64,000 nucleotides of DNA from Ilex aquifolium (taxonomy: Eukaryota; Streptophyta; Magnoliopsida; Aquifoliales; Aquifoliaceae): the NCBI GenBank assembly GCA_951799425.1, contig OX637392.1:55194093-55258092 (forward strand). Direction: 5' to 3'. Positions 11,823 through 22,059 of the stretch are shown here, one piece after another. The notes beneath the pieces are model-generated. The model did no database searches and was not told the origin of the DNA. It saw nothing but the letters and a program-made list of their open reading frames with translations. The translations under genes and the position numbers were made by a program. How positions within the stretch are numbered: the first letter of the stretch is position 1; the number at the start of each line of letters is the position of its first letter.

Positions 11823-13282
11823 ATCAATACAAATCCAATTGCTTGTTGTGATATTAGCTCTAGTTAAAGCAAAAGAAATGCAACTCCAAATCCACACAAT
11901 ACCTCAATTTCAATAAAACTCAACAAAATTTAATTGAAACATAATCTCAGCACATCACTGACAATGGCCATCCGTCTATCATTAGACAACTGGTGATAGA
12001 AACATTTAACCAAAAAACATACAGAAAAGAAAAAAGAAAGTGAGAAAATAACTAAGTAACAAAAGATACTTAGTTATATGATAAAAGAAACCAATTAATG
12101 AACAACTGGGTATATGATTATCGAATGAAAATAATGAATTTCACCCAGGAAATTAACCTGCTAGACAATAGCATATAATAAAAGAAACCAATTAATGATG
12201 CAACTACTGGTGTGTGCATCGCTTTTTGTGCACATTACTATACCATTTCAATCGATCTCAGGGTCCTATTTTTTGCTCAAGTAAATAACAGATTAGGCCT
12301 TAAATAATTTGAAAAACACAAGAATTTCATAGGAAAACACCTAATCACAATAAACCTTTCCTAGAAAACTATGGGCAACATAACATCTTCCACTTAAAAA
12401 TTCGAAAACCCAAAAACCATGAAACACTTCTTAATAGCTGCAAGCTGGATGATCATCTATCACCAAATATAACCTAAAGGCATCGTGACTATTCAATTCT
12501 ACAGAGCTTCTTTTCACTGCAATAATTATAACCTAAAGGCATAAGAAATTCAGGATGGAGAGTGAGTGAAATAACAGAACCCAATTATGAACAATTAATT
12601 TACCAAAAGTTCACCAAGTTCGTTAAGAAAAACAAAAAAGGGACAAGCAAGCAAGAACTAAGAAAAAATTTGTATCAAAGTTGTCTCAATCAAATTTACG
12701 ATAGTGAACCTAATTAATCACCCATTATAAGTAGTTCCAATTATAAGTGATAATCAATGACCCAAGAACAACTTCCATTCCAAATAACACTAACAAATTA
12801 TGCATTACAAAAGCAAACACTAATTCAACCAACCTTGCTCACAGTACATCAATTTCTCTGTGTAAATGCTATCCCCATTGCTCACCTTAAACTGGTGTGA
12901 TCCAATCTGCAGAAACCATAAAAAGCATATTGCGCACACACAAACTTCATTTCAGTGAATTCACAAACAATGCATGTATCCCATTACTCAAATTTAATAG
13001 AATCACATTCATGAAATCAGTTTGTTTTTTTTTTTCCCCATCAAAATCTCTTCTCAAAAGCCTTAATCATGATAAATGTGCACACCGAGGAAAATCGTGC
13101 AAACATAGAACAAAGTGAAAGAATTAGTGAAAGAATTAGGTACACAGGAAATTCGTGAGTCCAACAAAAAATTTCTCTTGGATTTCTCTCGGTAAATCCA
13201 AAAAATAGGTACACAAAAAATAGGTACCCAAAAAACAATGGTATAGTACACAAAATTTCTCTCGGTAATTCCAACAAACACT

Positions 13283-13400
13283 TGATGTGTGTGATGTGGG
13301 TGCGTGTGTGCTGGGTCTGTGTTGGGTGCGTGTGTGCTGGGTCTGTGTTGGGTGTGTGTGTGCTGGGTCTATGTTGGGTGTGTGTGTGCTGGGTTTGTTT
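13283..13400. repeat. GT-rich minisatellite
   Basis: Imperfect tandem copies of a unit close to GTGTGTGCTGGGTCTGTGTT plus GGGTGC, about 26-28 bp each, inside the Helitron. It is followed by TG-rich sequence to about 13480. Confidence 0.8.
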
Positions 13401-13545
13401 TTGTGTGTGTGTGATTTGTGTGTGTGTGAGTGTGGGTGATGAGTGTGAATTTGTGTGTTGTGCGCTGTGGGTGTGTGTATAAAGTGTCTGTGATTGTGAA
13501 GTGAGAGAGAGAAGTGAGCGAGCAGAGAAGAGGTGGGGGTGATGG

Positions 13546-13615
13546 GGGGTTAACAGCGGCATACCTGGGAGGGGTTAACAGCGGCATACCTGGGAGGGGT
13601 TAGCAGCGGCGGTGG
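13546..13615. repeat. 28-bp tandem repeat, about 2.5 copies
   Basis: GGTTAACAGCGGCATACCTG followed by GGAGG recurs back to back and is then partly repeated. It lies within the Helitron. Confidence 0.75.
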
Positions 13616-13939
13616 TGTTGCTGGTGGTGGTGTTGCTGGTGCTGAGAGAGAGAGCGATAAAGAGAGAGAGAGAGAGGCTAAGTGTTGACAGTAGCAGTGG
13701 CAGTTGTGTTGCTGACGAAGTGGCGGTGGTGGTGGTGTTGTTGGGTCGCTGGAGCGTAACAGTGAGAGAGAGATAAAGAGAGTGGGTAGGTATTGCTAGA
13801 GAAGAAGGAGGAAAAAAAAAAGATGTCCAAGCGGCAGAAGGATGGCAGTGTCTGACGGATGAAGTGACTGTGGGTCGCCTGATTTTGAAAAATATTGAGT
13901 AAAAAAAGATGAATTTGGGGGGAAAAAATGAAAGAGGAT

Positions 13940-14045
13940 TAATGGCCGTCGGATGTTGAAGCCCCAAATGATTTTAGACCGTTGGATGTTGAAGCCTAAA
14001 TTGATTTGAGGCCGTTGGATGTTGAAGCCTTGAGATTTGAGCCGT
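13940..14045. repeat. Three tandem ~40-bp repeats near the Helitron 5' end
   Basis: The core CGTTGGATGTTGAAGCC (first copy CGTCGGATGTTGAAGCC) occurs three times at about 40-bp spacing, just inside the Helitron 5' terminus on the minus strand. Confidence 0.8.
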
Positions 14046-14361
14046 CCTGTTTTATATTATAGATTGTATGCATTTTAGACATATTTTATATTTTTTAGCT
14101 AAATTATTATGTTTTATAATTATTATATATATATTTTTATTATATGGCCGGTCCGACCAGTGACCCACCAGTTGAACCAGTGAACCATTGACCCAGTCCC
14201 CTAACCGGTTCGATGACCGGTCCGGTTCTGATAACATTGGTACTAAGGGTATAATGTGAACAATCTAATATTTAAGGGTAAGGAGTGAAATTTTTTAAAT
14301 CTTTTAGGGCACAAAATGTAATTCGCCCTAATCTTTTCTCTCTCATCCCACTTTCTCTCTC

Positions 14362-14368
14362 TATATAA
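14362..14368 (+). promoter_or_regulatory. TATA box of the microprotein gene
   Basis: TATATAA after a CT-rich tract, about 140 bp upstream of the start codon at 14506. It is 34 bp from the end of the nested transposon block at 14328, so everything upstream of the core promoter is transposon DNA. Confidence 0.6.
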
Positions 14369-14505
14369 CCAGCCACCCAGACCATTGCGGCAGCTCAAGA
14401 ACCTAACCACCCAAACCTTTCCAGATCATCACATTAATTTGGGTCAGAAATTTTCTGGGTTTCATTGATTTGTTTGTATCATTTAGATTGGAAAAAGGAG
14501 AGGAG

Positions 14506-14616
14506 ATGATGGTAGAGTTCTTTCTTCTGGGTTGCACCGGTGTTGTGGTGTTCCTCCATGGAGCCAATTTCTTCTTCCACGCTCTCTCTCATGGCATCGC
14601 CATTCGATCTCTCAGG

Positions 14617-14677
<61 letters not shown>

Positions 14678-15849
14678 TTGACGATTGGGTTTGGAGCTAC
14701 GGGCCGGTAGTCTAATGGCAAATCGTATTTATTTAGGGTCATTCTTAACTTGTTAAGGGTTCAGAGTAACGACGTTTGTTGCTTAGTTTTGGTGGTACGA
14801 CATTTTACAGTGGGACCCACATGGTCATACTCGAGGTTTATACCTACTGATCGCTCCTCCCCTTTTCGAGATCAAAAAGAAAAAGTTTGAAGCTCTGTTC
14901 TTCCTGATTAGATATTGAGTTTTCATGTAAAAAAAAAAAAAAAAGTAACTTCAACTTATGGAGATTTTTCAACTGAAGAACCAAATTAAGGGGATATATA
15001 AGCATTATTAATGACCCATAATTTTAAGAATTTGTGGAATTGAACTCATCCAATTGATAAAGTTGATTGGAGTTTCAATGTAAATTATGTAGCTTAATAC
15101 ATTGTTATCTTTAAAATGTAAGTATTTTCCATAGAAAGGGAAGAAAAGAAAAGAAAATTTGATTAGAAAGTTACTTTATGTATTTTTATATTGTATAACA
15201 GGGACGAGTTAAAAATTCAGACATTTTAAATTTTTTGGGCCACAACTTTTGACTAGACCGGTGTCGGTGACCAACTTTTTGATCCAATCAAAAAAAAGAT
15301 TAGACGAGGTAAGCGTTAGTTTACCGGAACCTTTGAACCAATAATTCATTGCAACAATGCTTTAATAAATCCAGAGTCTAACTCTTTTTTTTTGGCTGAC
15401 TTTTGTTTGGTAATTTTTTAGCTTAATTATTGGTGAATTATGTTTCTTGGACCTTTCTATGGAGAATCTACTGCCTACCATACACATGGTGGTTGGTCCA
15501 CTATCCTAAAATCACACTCCACCGACCCACCATGGTTGTTGGATTCAGGATCCCTCCAGTGTATTTTTTCTTCAATTTTCTTATAGACGGATTATCTATC
15601 GTCAATGAGTAAGAGACTCACTTATATACAATGGACCCCACTTGAATATATTGCTTTATTTTTTGTTGGTAACATCCAATTACTTTAAAAATGTAATTTT
15701 TGCCTCTACGTTTGATCTGCTAATAATAAAATGTGGCTATATTGGTGAAAGGGAAAGTTGTATTGCTATTTGGTTAGTGTGTTGTATGTTTTACTTCTTA
15801 CTTGATTGATTTTGTTATATACAGTTTCTTGGGATTTATAGCATGGTAG
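14506..15849 (+). CDS. 44-residue hydrophobic membrane microprotein, two exons
   Basis: Exon 1 is 14506-14615, donor CTCAG/GTATTC. Exon 2 is 15825-15849, acceptor ATACAG, stop TAG at 15847-15849. The 135 coding bases give 44 residues. There are two adjacent start codons (14506 and 14509), so the product may be 43. The chain begins MMVEFFLLGCTGVVVFLHGA and continues NFFFHALSHGIAIRSLSFLG, ending FIAW. Most of it is one or two hydrophobic helices without a cleavable signal. I believe plants have a conserved short family with an HGANFF core, but I know of no function. Support comes from the TATA box, leader-like sequence, a clean phase-2 splice and the codon-restoring join. The intron starts with a long CT/CA microsatellite. 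Confidence 0.65.
14621..14676. repeat. (CT)n(CA)n microsatellite just after a splice donor
   Basis: About 21 CT units run into about 7 CA units, starting 6 bp inside the intron of the microprotein gene. Confidence 0.95.
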
Positions 15850-16311
15850 AGAAGGGTATAGATGATGCTCTGTTCTTGGGGAAATCTGTATGAAGATTGG
15901 AGGTAGCTTGCACCTACCAGGCACCCTTTTGTAAATAGTTCTTTTTAAAGTAAATTATAGTTGAATATGGTACGGAATAAAGGGATAATATTGACATTTC
16001 AGAGAGAAATATCGATGTATTCTGAATTATTATTCCGTTCTTAGATCAAAATTGATCGAGATTATCTTCTGTTTATTTGTAAGACATAATTGTAGCTTCT
16101 GTATGCAAAGTTCTCTGAGATCCACCATTCATAAATTATGAAGAACAGAGAATTTTATGTGATATGTATCCTACCCTTGAATTATTAACAGTGATCCAAC
16201 TTTCAGATTTATGTACTAAAGCTTAGTTGTCTACTTTGTTTTGGCAAACTATAAGTGTCACTTTTTCCTTCCTAATGGAGATGCTACGATATCATATCGA
16301 AAATTTTTATT
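15850..16311. other. Probable 3' UTR of the microprotein gene and intergenic DNA
   Basis: The first few hundred bases after the stop at 15849 are probably 3' UTR. No further gene is seen before the plastid-derived fragment. Confidence 0.4.
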
Positions 16312-16692
16312 TTTTGATTTCGCGATACTCTACTTGGCAAACTGGTCGATTATTCAGGGTGTTCTGTCATTGTCGTGGACCCTTTACTTTCATTACATCT
16401 ATGTGGATTACCTTGGAAAATAGCAATAGAATTTTTCCAGACATTTGTCATTCGTGATCTAATTAGACAACATCTTGCTTCGAATATAAGAGTTGCTAAG
16501 AGTCAAATTCGAGAAAAAGAACCGCTTATATGGGAAATAGGTCAAGACGTTATGCAGGGATATCATATATTGTTGAATAGAGCACCTACTCTGCATAGAT
16601 TAGGCATACAGGCATTCCAACCCGTTTTAGTGGAAGGGTGCGCTATTTGTTTACATTCATTAGTTTGTAAGAGATTCAATGCAGATTTTAAC
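16312..16692 (+). pseudogene. rpoC1: Nuclear copy of a plastid rpoC1 fragment (NUPT)
   Basis: Frame 16318-16692 reads [20 protein letters not shown], then [29 protein letters not shown] and ends FNADFNG. This is the conserved core of the plastid RNA polymerase beta' subunit, up to the first residues of the NADFDGDQM catalytic loop. The loop itself is lost: GDQM is replaced and the frame soon stops. An in-frame TGA lies just upstream (16315-16317), where an Arg codon is expected. Several substitutions and the AT-rich nuclear flanks point to an old insertion. It cannot encode an active enzyme. Confidence 0.85.
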
Positions 16693-17357
16693 GGGATCAA
16701 GTGAACACAAGAATGCACCATTGTCTAAGGATAAATGACCAGTGTTTCAGGGTTTCGGATTGAAAAGAAGAAAAGCAAGAGGTCAAGTTACATCTTTTTA
16801 AAGGTAAAATTACAATTGCGTGAGGTAATTCATGATATAAATGTTGTAATTAATCATGAATACTCCTTAATCATTTGTAACTTCACATTTAAAACATGTA
16901 ACTTGACCCTTAAAAGTTATAAATTTCATGATCAATCTTAATATTTTATGATTGATCATACTTTTTGTAGTTGTAACTTATACCCCGCATTTTAAATTGA
17001 TAATTTCTTTTGTAGTTTTAATATATACCTAAAAAATTATAATTTAACCGTAAAAAATTGTAAGTGATAGAAATGTTTTAACATGGATCTTTCTTTTTTT
17101 TTGGTTTGGGGGGGGGGGGTTCGTTGTTATCCCAGCAAGAGAAAATGATGTTTGGTGCGATGGCAGTTTATGACAGAAATGAATGGTCAAGTACTCTGCA
17201 AATATTAGGTACTGCTAGTTAGGTGGGAAATCTCTTTCAGTGTACCTTCTACTTCTTGTAAGAAAGAAGAAAGAATTCATTGGATGAAATGTTTTGCATC
17301 TTTGTTAATGGAATATACCCAATCATAATGCTTTCTGAAAACTCCATGAAGTGACAT
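16693..17357. other. AT-rich intergenic DNA
   Basis: No gene is recognised. It contains a poly-G run at about 17109-17119 and dyad-rich AATCATGA-type sequence. Confidence 0.4.
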
Positions 17358-17545
17358 TCAAGTCGGTTGCGGGTCTCGGTGTAATAATAAGATTGTTCTA
17401 TTATAATTTAGAGACCACATGTTCGAATTGCAGAAATAATCTCTCGACTTGCAGGGATAAAGATGCGTACATCTAACTTTTACTGGACTCCGTAATTACG
17501 AAAATTTCGTGCACTAGGGTAGACCCTATTACGAGCAAAGCAACG
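17358..17545 (+). mobile_element. SINE-like element (tRNA-derived, decayed)
   Basis: GCGGGTCTCGGTG could be a degenerate A box. GTTCGAATTGC at about 17413 resembles a pol III B box. These are followed by CTCGACTTGCAGGGATAAAG and GCGTACATCTAAC, the order found in plant SINEs of the Au type. Target duplications were not found, so the ends are approximate. Confidence 0.55.
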
Positions 17546-18670
17546 CCAAATGTTTGGCAAACGCGTAAACAATCCTACATCTTCTTGAGCTCTAAACTAA
17601 ATTGGACTTCCATCATTCCAACTGTAGATTTCACCAGTTTTCCAGACTAGGTGCATAGAGACAATTTCCACGACTTAATTTTGTAACGCTTAAGTCACGA
17701 GCATATTTGAAGAATATAGACATATTCGTGTTCAACTTCCATTCCTCTAAATAAGAGTCTTTGCATCGACTCGTTATTTCTATTTTTTTTACTTTTATAA
17801 AGAAACTTCTATATAAAACACTTGTCGCTGCCACCACCCATCACCTGCCGTCGCCACCACCCTCCAACCCCACCCCCCACCACCAGTCTTTCCGTATGTG
17901 TGTGTATACATTCGGGGTTATATTAATAATTATGATGTAATAATTATTATTTTTTTGACCAACTAAATACACTTTCTTATAAAAAAAAATTTGCAAGTGA
18001 TAATTGCAAAAATAATAATTTAAAAAGTACATTTTGAGTTACATAAGTTATCCAAAACCACAACCTAAATCTTGTCACTTTTTAAGATAAGTGGATTTTG
18101 TTGTCCAATGTCTGGTGGCCCCAATTTTAATGAATGATTAAACTAAGCCACCAGTTACCCATACACAATTCAATGAATTGAGCCTATGGAAAATTCTATT
18201 TAGACATAATTTATTGATTTTATTTATTGATCTAATTTATCGTAATTATTGAATTGATAACGGGTCTTAACTAATTATAGAGTTCATTGCCAATTCCGTA
18301 GTTAAGAGTGATTAAATTAGTAAATAAGGTGAATAAATTATATCCAAGTTAACTTTTGATGTATGTGTAAAAATTTGTATTCTATTCAATACATTCTTTT
18401 TTAATTTCTTATACTAAATTATTCATCATAATTTTAAGTAGAGCCTCTTAAATAAGAAAATTCTCTACTAAAAAAAAAATTTCTTGTGATAATGAATCAG
18501 TTATCATGAATTTTCATAGAATTTAATATACATAAATAGACCTCAATTAATATCAAAAATTAAAAAATATATATATTTATTTTTTTATGAACACAAGGGA
18601 GACAAGCAAGTGGTAATAGGGACGGGGAAGAGCTGTAAATTCAGATGTCTTAAATTTGAATCTTGACAAT
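17546..18670. other. AT-rich intergenic DNA
   Basis: No gene is recognised. A short C-rich stretch (CACCACCC repeats) lies at about 17830-17885. Confidence 0.45.
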
Positions 18671-19010
18671 TAGGACTGTTAATCGAACTGAGCTACTCTA
18701 GCTTGGCTCGGGTTTGGCTCGGATTCGGCTCGTTCAGGCTCGGTTCGTTTGCTAAACGAGTCTGAACTTGAACAAGTTTTTAGGCTCGTTTAGAAAATAA
18801 GCCCAACAAACTCGACTCAAAACTCGGCAAGCTCGACTCGTTTATGTGCAAATACTCGAGTTCGACTTGGACTCGACTCATTTTGGACTCGTTCAGGCTC
18901 GACTCGTTTTTTAAACGAGCCGAATTTGAACAATTTTTTAAACTCAATTAAGAAACAAACTTTTTAAGCTTAGTTCGAACTCGCTCGAGCTCGTTCAACT
19001 AACAACTTTA
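18671..19010. mobile_element. hAT-type MITE, TAGGGCTGTTAATC family, copy A
   Basis: A perfect 8-bp duplication TTGACAAT (18663-18670 and 19011-19018) flanks it. The ends are TAGGACTGTTAATCGAAC and, read inward, TAAAGTTGTTAGTTGAAC. The body is built of repeated GGCTCG and GAGCTCG motifs with internal dyads such as AAACGAG. Confidence 0.8.
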
Positions 19011-19242
19011 TTGACAATCTATTGAGTCAAATAAATTTTATCCCTCGTGAACACTCTAGTGTCGGCATGAGACTGTTGAATCGAAGAGAAAATTAATCGA
19101 AGTGCACATAAATCAAACCCAACAACTCATGACCGTTGAACCTGAAAAGAAGAGAGGGAATGGGGCTAAAGTGATAAACAATGGTACGAGGTCCGCAAGT
19201 GTATAAACCCAATAGCTTGTTGGCCCTTTAATCAAATGGATC

Positions 19243-22059
19243 ATGAAGCTTTGGCGATTCAATTCCCTCCAAAAATGCCTTTACCTACCTTTTAAACACT
19301 TCACACCCTTTCAACAATTTCCTTGCACCTTCAAACTTATCCAATCCTTAGCTAAATTTTACCCAGACCCAGAAATCACATCCAATTTAATCTTAACCGA
19401 GAACACCAACTTCACACCCACCTTCATTTCCTATTCAAAGCTCTTATCAAACTTGTGCCAAACCAAGTCCCTTAGTTCTGGTTTCCAAATCCATGCCCAC
19501 ATAACAAAACTTGGAGTGGTTGGAGAATCCAAACTTAAGAACCATTTGATTAATCTTTACTCCAAGTGTGGAGTTTTCGAGTATGCTCGTAAACTGATTG
19601 AAGAAAGTCCTGAACCAGATTTGGTTTCTTGGTCTTCTTTGATATCTGGATATGCCCAGAATGGGTTTGGCGAAGAGGCCCTTTTGGCTTTTCGTGAAAT
19701 GCACTTGTTGGGTATTATGTGTAATGAGTTTACATTCCCGAGTGTGCTTAAAGCGTGTTCGATTAAAAAGGATTTGGTGCTTGGGAAACAGGTTCATGGG
19801 ATTGTGGTCATCACTGGGTTTGAGTTTGATGTTTTTGTTGCAAATACGTTGGTTGTTATGTATGCAAAATGTGGTGAGTTTGTGGATTCAAGGAGGTTGT
19901 TTGATGAGATCCCGGAAAGGAATGTTGTTTCTTGGAATGCATTGTTTTCTTGTTACACACAGAGTGATTTTTGTGGGGAAGCAATAACTTTGTTTCAAGA
20001 CATGTTGACTAGTGGAATAAAACCAGATGAGTTTAGTTTATCGACTATATTAAATGCTTGCACAGGTTTAGGCGATGTTGGCCAAGGGAAGAAAATTCAC
20101 GGGTATTTGATGAAGCTTGGGTATGATTCAGATCCATTCTCATCAAATGCACTTGTGGACATGTATGCAAAAATGAGAGATCTTGGAGATGCAATTGCTG
20201 TTTTTGAGGGTATTGCAAAACCAGATATTGTTTCTTGGAATGCTGTTATCTCTGGTTGTGCTCTTCATGAATACCACGACAGGGCGTTGGAGTTGTTGGT
20301 GCAGATGAAATGGTCAGGAATAGAACCAAACATGTTTACCATATCAAGTGCTCTTAAAGCTTGTGCTGGATTGGGGATCCAGGAATTGGGTAGACAGTTG
20401 CACTCTCGTTTGATAAAATTTGATTTATTATTGGATCCTTTTGTTAGTGTTGGCCTTATTGATATGTATTGCAAGTGTGCCTTGATAGAGGATGCAAAAA
20501 TGGTTTATGATTCGATGCCAGAGAATGACTTGATCGCACTGAATGCTATGATCTCTGGACTCTCACAGAATGGGGAAGACCTAGAAGCTCTATCACTTTT
20601 TACTGAGATGTACGAGAGAGGAATGGGATTCAACCAGACAACTTTATTAGCAGTCCTCAACTCCACAGCTAGCATGCAAGCTGTCAGTGTTTGTAAACAA
20701 GTTCATGCACTTTCAGTGAAGTCAGGGTTGCAATTTGATACCTACATCATAAACAGCCTTGTTGACTCGTATGGAAAAAGCAGCAATTTGGAAGACGCAG
20801 CAAGAATTTTCGAAGAATGTCCAATTGCAGACTTGCCATCTTTTACATCTATGATTACTGCTTATGCTCAGTATGGACAAGGTGAAGAAGCTCTAAAGCT
20901 CTATTTGAAAATGCAAAATATGGTGCTCAAGCCAGATCCATTTGTTTGTAGTTCTCTCCTGAATGCTTGCGCAAACCTATCTGCATATGAACAGGGGAAA
21001 CTAATTCATGTTCACATCTTGAAGTTTGGGTTTATGTCAGATATTTTTGCTGGGAATTCTCTAGTCAACATGTATGCCAAATGTGGAAGTATAGATGATG
21101 CGGGGAGGGCTTTCTCTGAGGTACCTGATAGAAATGTAGTCTCATGCTCTGCAATGATTGGAGGACTTGCTCAACATGGGCATGGGAAGGAGGCCCTGCA
21201 TTTATTCAATGAGATGATTGACGACAGTGTGTTCCCCAATAATGTGACATTGGTTAGTGTCCTTTGTGCATGTAATCATGCTGGTTTAGTGACAGAAGCA
21301 AAACATTATTTTGAAACAATGAAAAAATTATATGGCATTGAACCAATGCAAGAGCACTATGCTTGCATGATTGATATCCTTGGCCGAGCAGGGAAATTGG
21401 ATGAGGCAATGGATCTTGTAAATAAAATGCCATTTGAAGCTAATGCCTCGGTATGGGGGGCACTTCTTGGTGCTGCAAGAATCCATAAGAATATTGAGCT
21501 AGGCCAACGTGCTGCTGAGAGGCTTTTCACTCTTGAACCAGAGAAATCTGGGACTCATGTTCTTCTTGCAAACACTTTTGCATCTGCTGGGTTGTGGGAA
21601 AATGTTGCAAAGGTGAGAAGACTAATGAAAGACAGCAAGGTAAAGAAGGAACCAGGTATGAGTTGGATTGAGGTGAAAGACAAAGTGTACACATTTATAG
21701 TAGGAGACAGAAGCCATTCTAGAAGCGAGGAGATATATGCAAAACTCGTGGAGCTGGGAGACCTGATGAATAAAGCTGGATATGTTCCCATGGTAGAGTT
21801 TGACCTCCATGATGTGGAACGAAGTGAAAAGGAGGTTCTTCTCTCTTACCACAGCGAGAAACTTGCTGTGGCTTTTGGGCTGATAGCTACTCCATCAGGA
21901 GTGCCCATTCGGGTCAAAAAGAACCTTCGAGTCTGTGTAGACTGCCATACAGCGTTTAAGTTCATTTGTAAAATTGTTTCGAGGGAGATTATTGTTAGAG
22001 ACATCAACCGATTCCACCATTTCAGAGACGGATCATGTTCTTGTGGTGATTATTGGTAG
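19243..22059 (+). CDS. DYW-class pentatricopeptide repeat protein (organelle RNA editing factor)
   Basis: The gene is intronless and encodes 938 residues from ATG 19243 to TAG 22057-22059. A basic, Phe-rich N-terminus without clear PPR motifs suggests an organelle transit peptide. About residues 60-700 are PLS-type PPR repeats, with recurring LVxMYAKCG, DxVSWNAxIS and EALxLFxEM blocks. E and E+ motifs follow, including the PG box (KKEPGMSWIEV). A complete DYW deaminase domain ends in CSCGDYW. The catalytic HxE is H870-S-E872, the zinc ligands are C898 and C901 (CVDC), and a second Cys pair is at 932 and 934. Such proteins bind plastid or mitochondrial transcripts and convert specific cytidines to uridine. 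The target site cannot be read off here. Other starts are unlikely because the frame opens only at this ATG. Confidence 0.95.
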   Translation: MKLWRFNSLQKCLYLPFKHFTPFQQFPCTFKLIQSLAKFYPDPEITSNLILTENTNFTPTFISYSKLLSNLCQTKSLSSGFQIHAHITKLGVVGESKLKNHLINLYSKCGVFEYARKLIEESPEPDLVSWSSLISGYAQNGFGEEALLAFREMHLLGIMCNEFTFPSVLKACSIKKDLVLGKQVHGIVVITGFEFDVFVANTLVVMYAKCGEFVDSRRLFDEIPERNVVSWNALFSCYTQSDFCGEAITLFQDMLTSGIKPDEFSLSTILNACTGLGDVGQGKKIHGYLMKLGYDSDPFSSNALVDMYAKMRDLGDAIAVFEGIAKPDIVSWNAVISGCALHEYHDRALELLVQMKWSGIEPNMFTISSALKACAGLGIQELGRQLHSRLIKFDLLLDPFVSVGLIDMYCKCALIEDAKMVYDSMPENDLIALNAMISGLSQNGEDLEALSLFTEMYERGMGFNQTTLLAVLNSTASMQAVSVCKQVHALSVKSGLQFDTYIINSLVDSYGKSSNLEDAARIFEECPIADLPSFTSMITAYAQYGQGEEALKLYLKMQNMVLKPDPFVCSSLLNACANLSAYEQGKLIHVHILKFGFMSDIFAGNSLVNMYAKCGSIDDAGRAFSEVPDRNVVSCSAMIGGLAQHGHGKEALHLFNEMIDDSVFPNNVTLVSVLCACNHAGLVTEAKHYFETMKKLYGIEPMQEHYACMIDILGRAGKLDEAMDLVNKMPFEANASVWGALLGAARIHKNIELGQRAAERLFTLEPEKSGTHVLLANTFASAGLWENVAKVRRLMKDSKVKKEPGMSWIEVKDKVYTFIVGDRSHSRSEEIYAKLVELGDLMNKAGYVPMVEFDLHDVERSEKEVLLSYHSEKLAVAFGLIATPSGVPIRVKKNLRVCVDCHTAFKFICKIVSREIIVRDINRFHHFRDGSCSCGDYW

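Larger units (their letters stand above)
7418..14063 (-). mobile_element. Helitron (6.6 kb, minus strand) carrying gene fragments
   Basis: On the minus strand the element starts TCTATAATATAAAACAGG at 14063, after a host A. It ends at 7418 with a hairpin (CCGTGCCT, loop TC, AGGCACGG), then GCAATTACTAG, followed by a host T. This is the A/TC...CTAG/T Helitron signature. No Rep/helicase gene was recognised, so it looks non-autonomous. It carries pieces of V-PPase and phospholipase D genes, a 249-bp tandem duplication, a GT-rich minisatellite and CACC-rich sequence near its 5' end. Confidence 0.88.
6689..14239. mobile_element. Non-autonomous hAT element, split by a Helitron
   Basis: Perfect 8-bp target duplications GTACTAAG (6681-6688 and 14240-14247) flank TIRs that begin CAATGTTATCAGAAC at both ends. 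Subterminal DNA is rich in CCGG and GGTCC motifs. After removal of the nested Helitron it is about 905 bp. No transposase is visible. Its left part holds imperfect repeats of GATCTTCGACTGCAACCAGC at about 6950-7040. Confidence 0.88.
6321..14328. mobile_element. Outer Mutator-like MITE, split by a hAT element
   Basis: The left end starts GGGAAAATTATATTTTATAC at 6321. The right end read inward starts GGGCGAATTACATTTTGTGC from 14328. Similarity continues for about 90 bp per side, including a shared AAATATTAGATT block. Flanking 9-mers are TTATCTTTT (6312-6320) and TAATCTTTT (14329-14337), one mismatch. Without the hAT insertion it would be about 450 bp. It carries no coding sequence of its own. 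Confidence 0.8.

Noticed and set aside
13041-13587. 173-codon His/Thr-rich frame
   Set aside because: Produced by the GT-rich minisatellite of the large Helitron; no coding signature.
14697-14770. tRNA-like GGTAGTCTAATGGC
   Set aside because: It looks like an A box, but no B box or cloverleaf follows at the right spacing.
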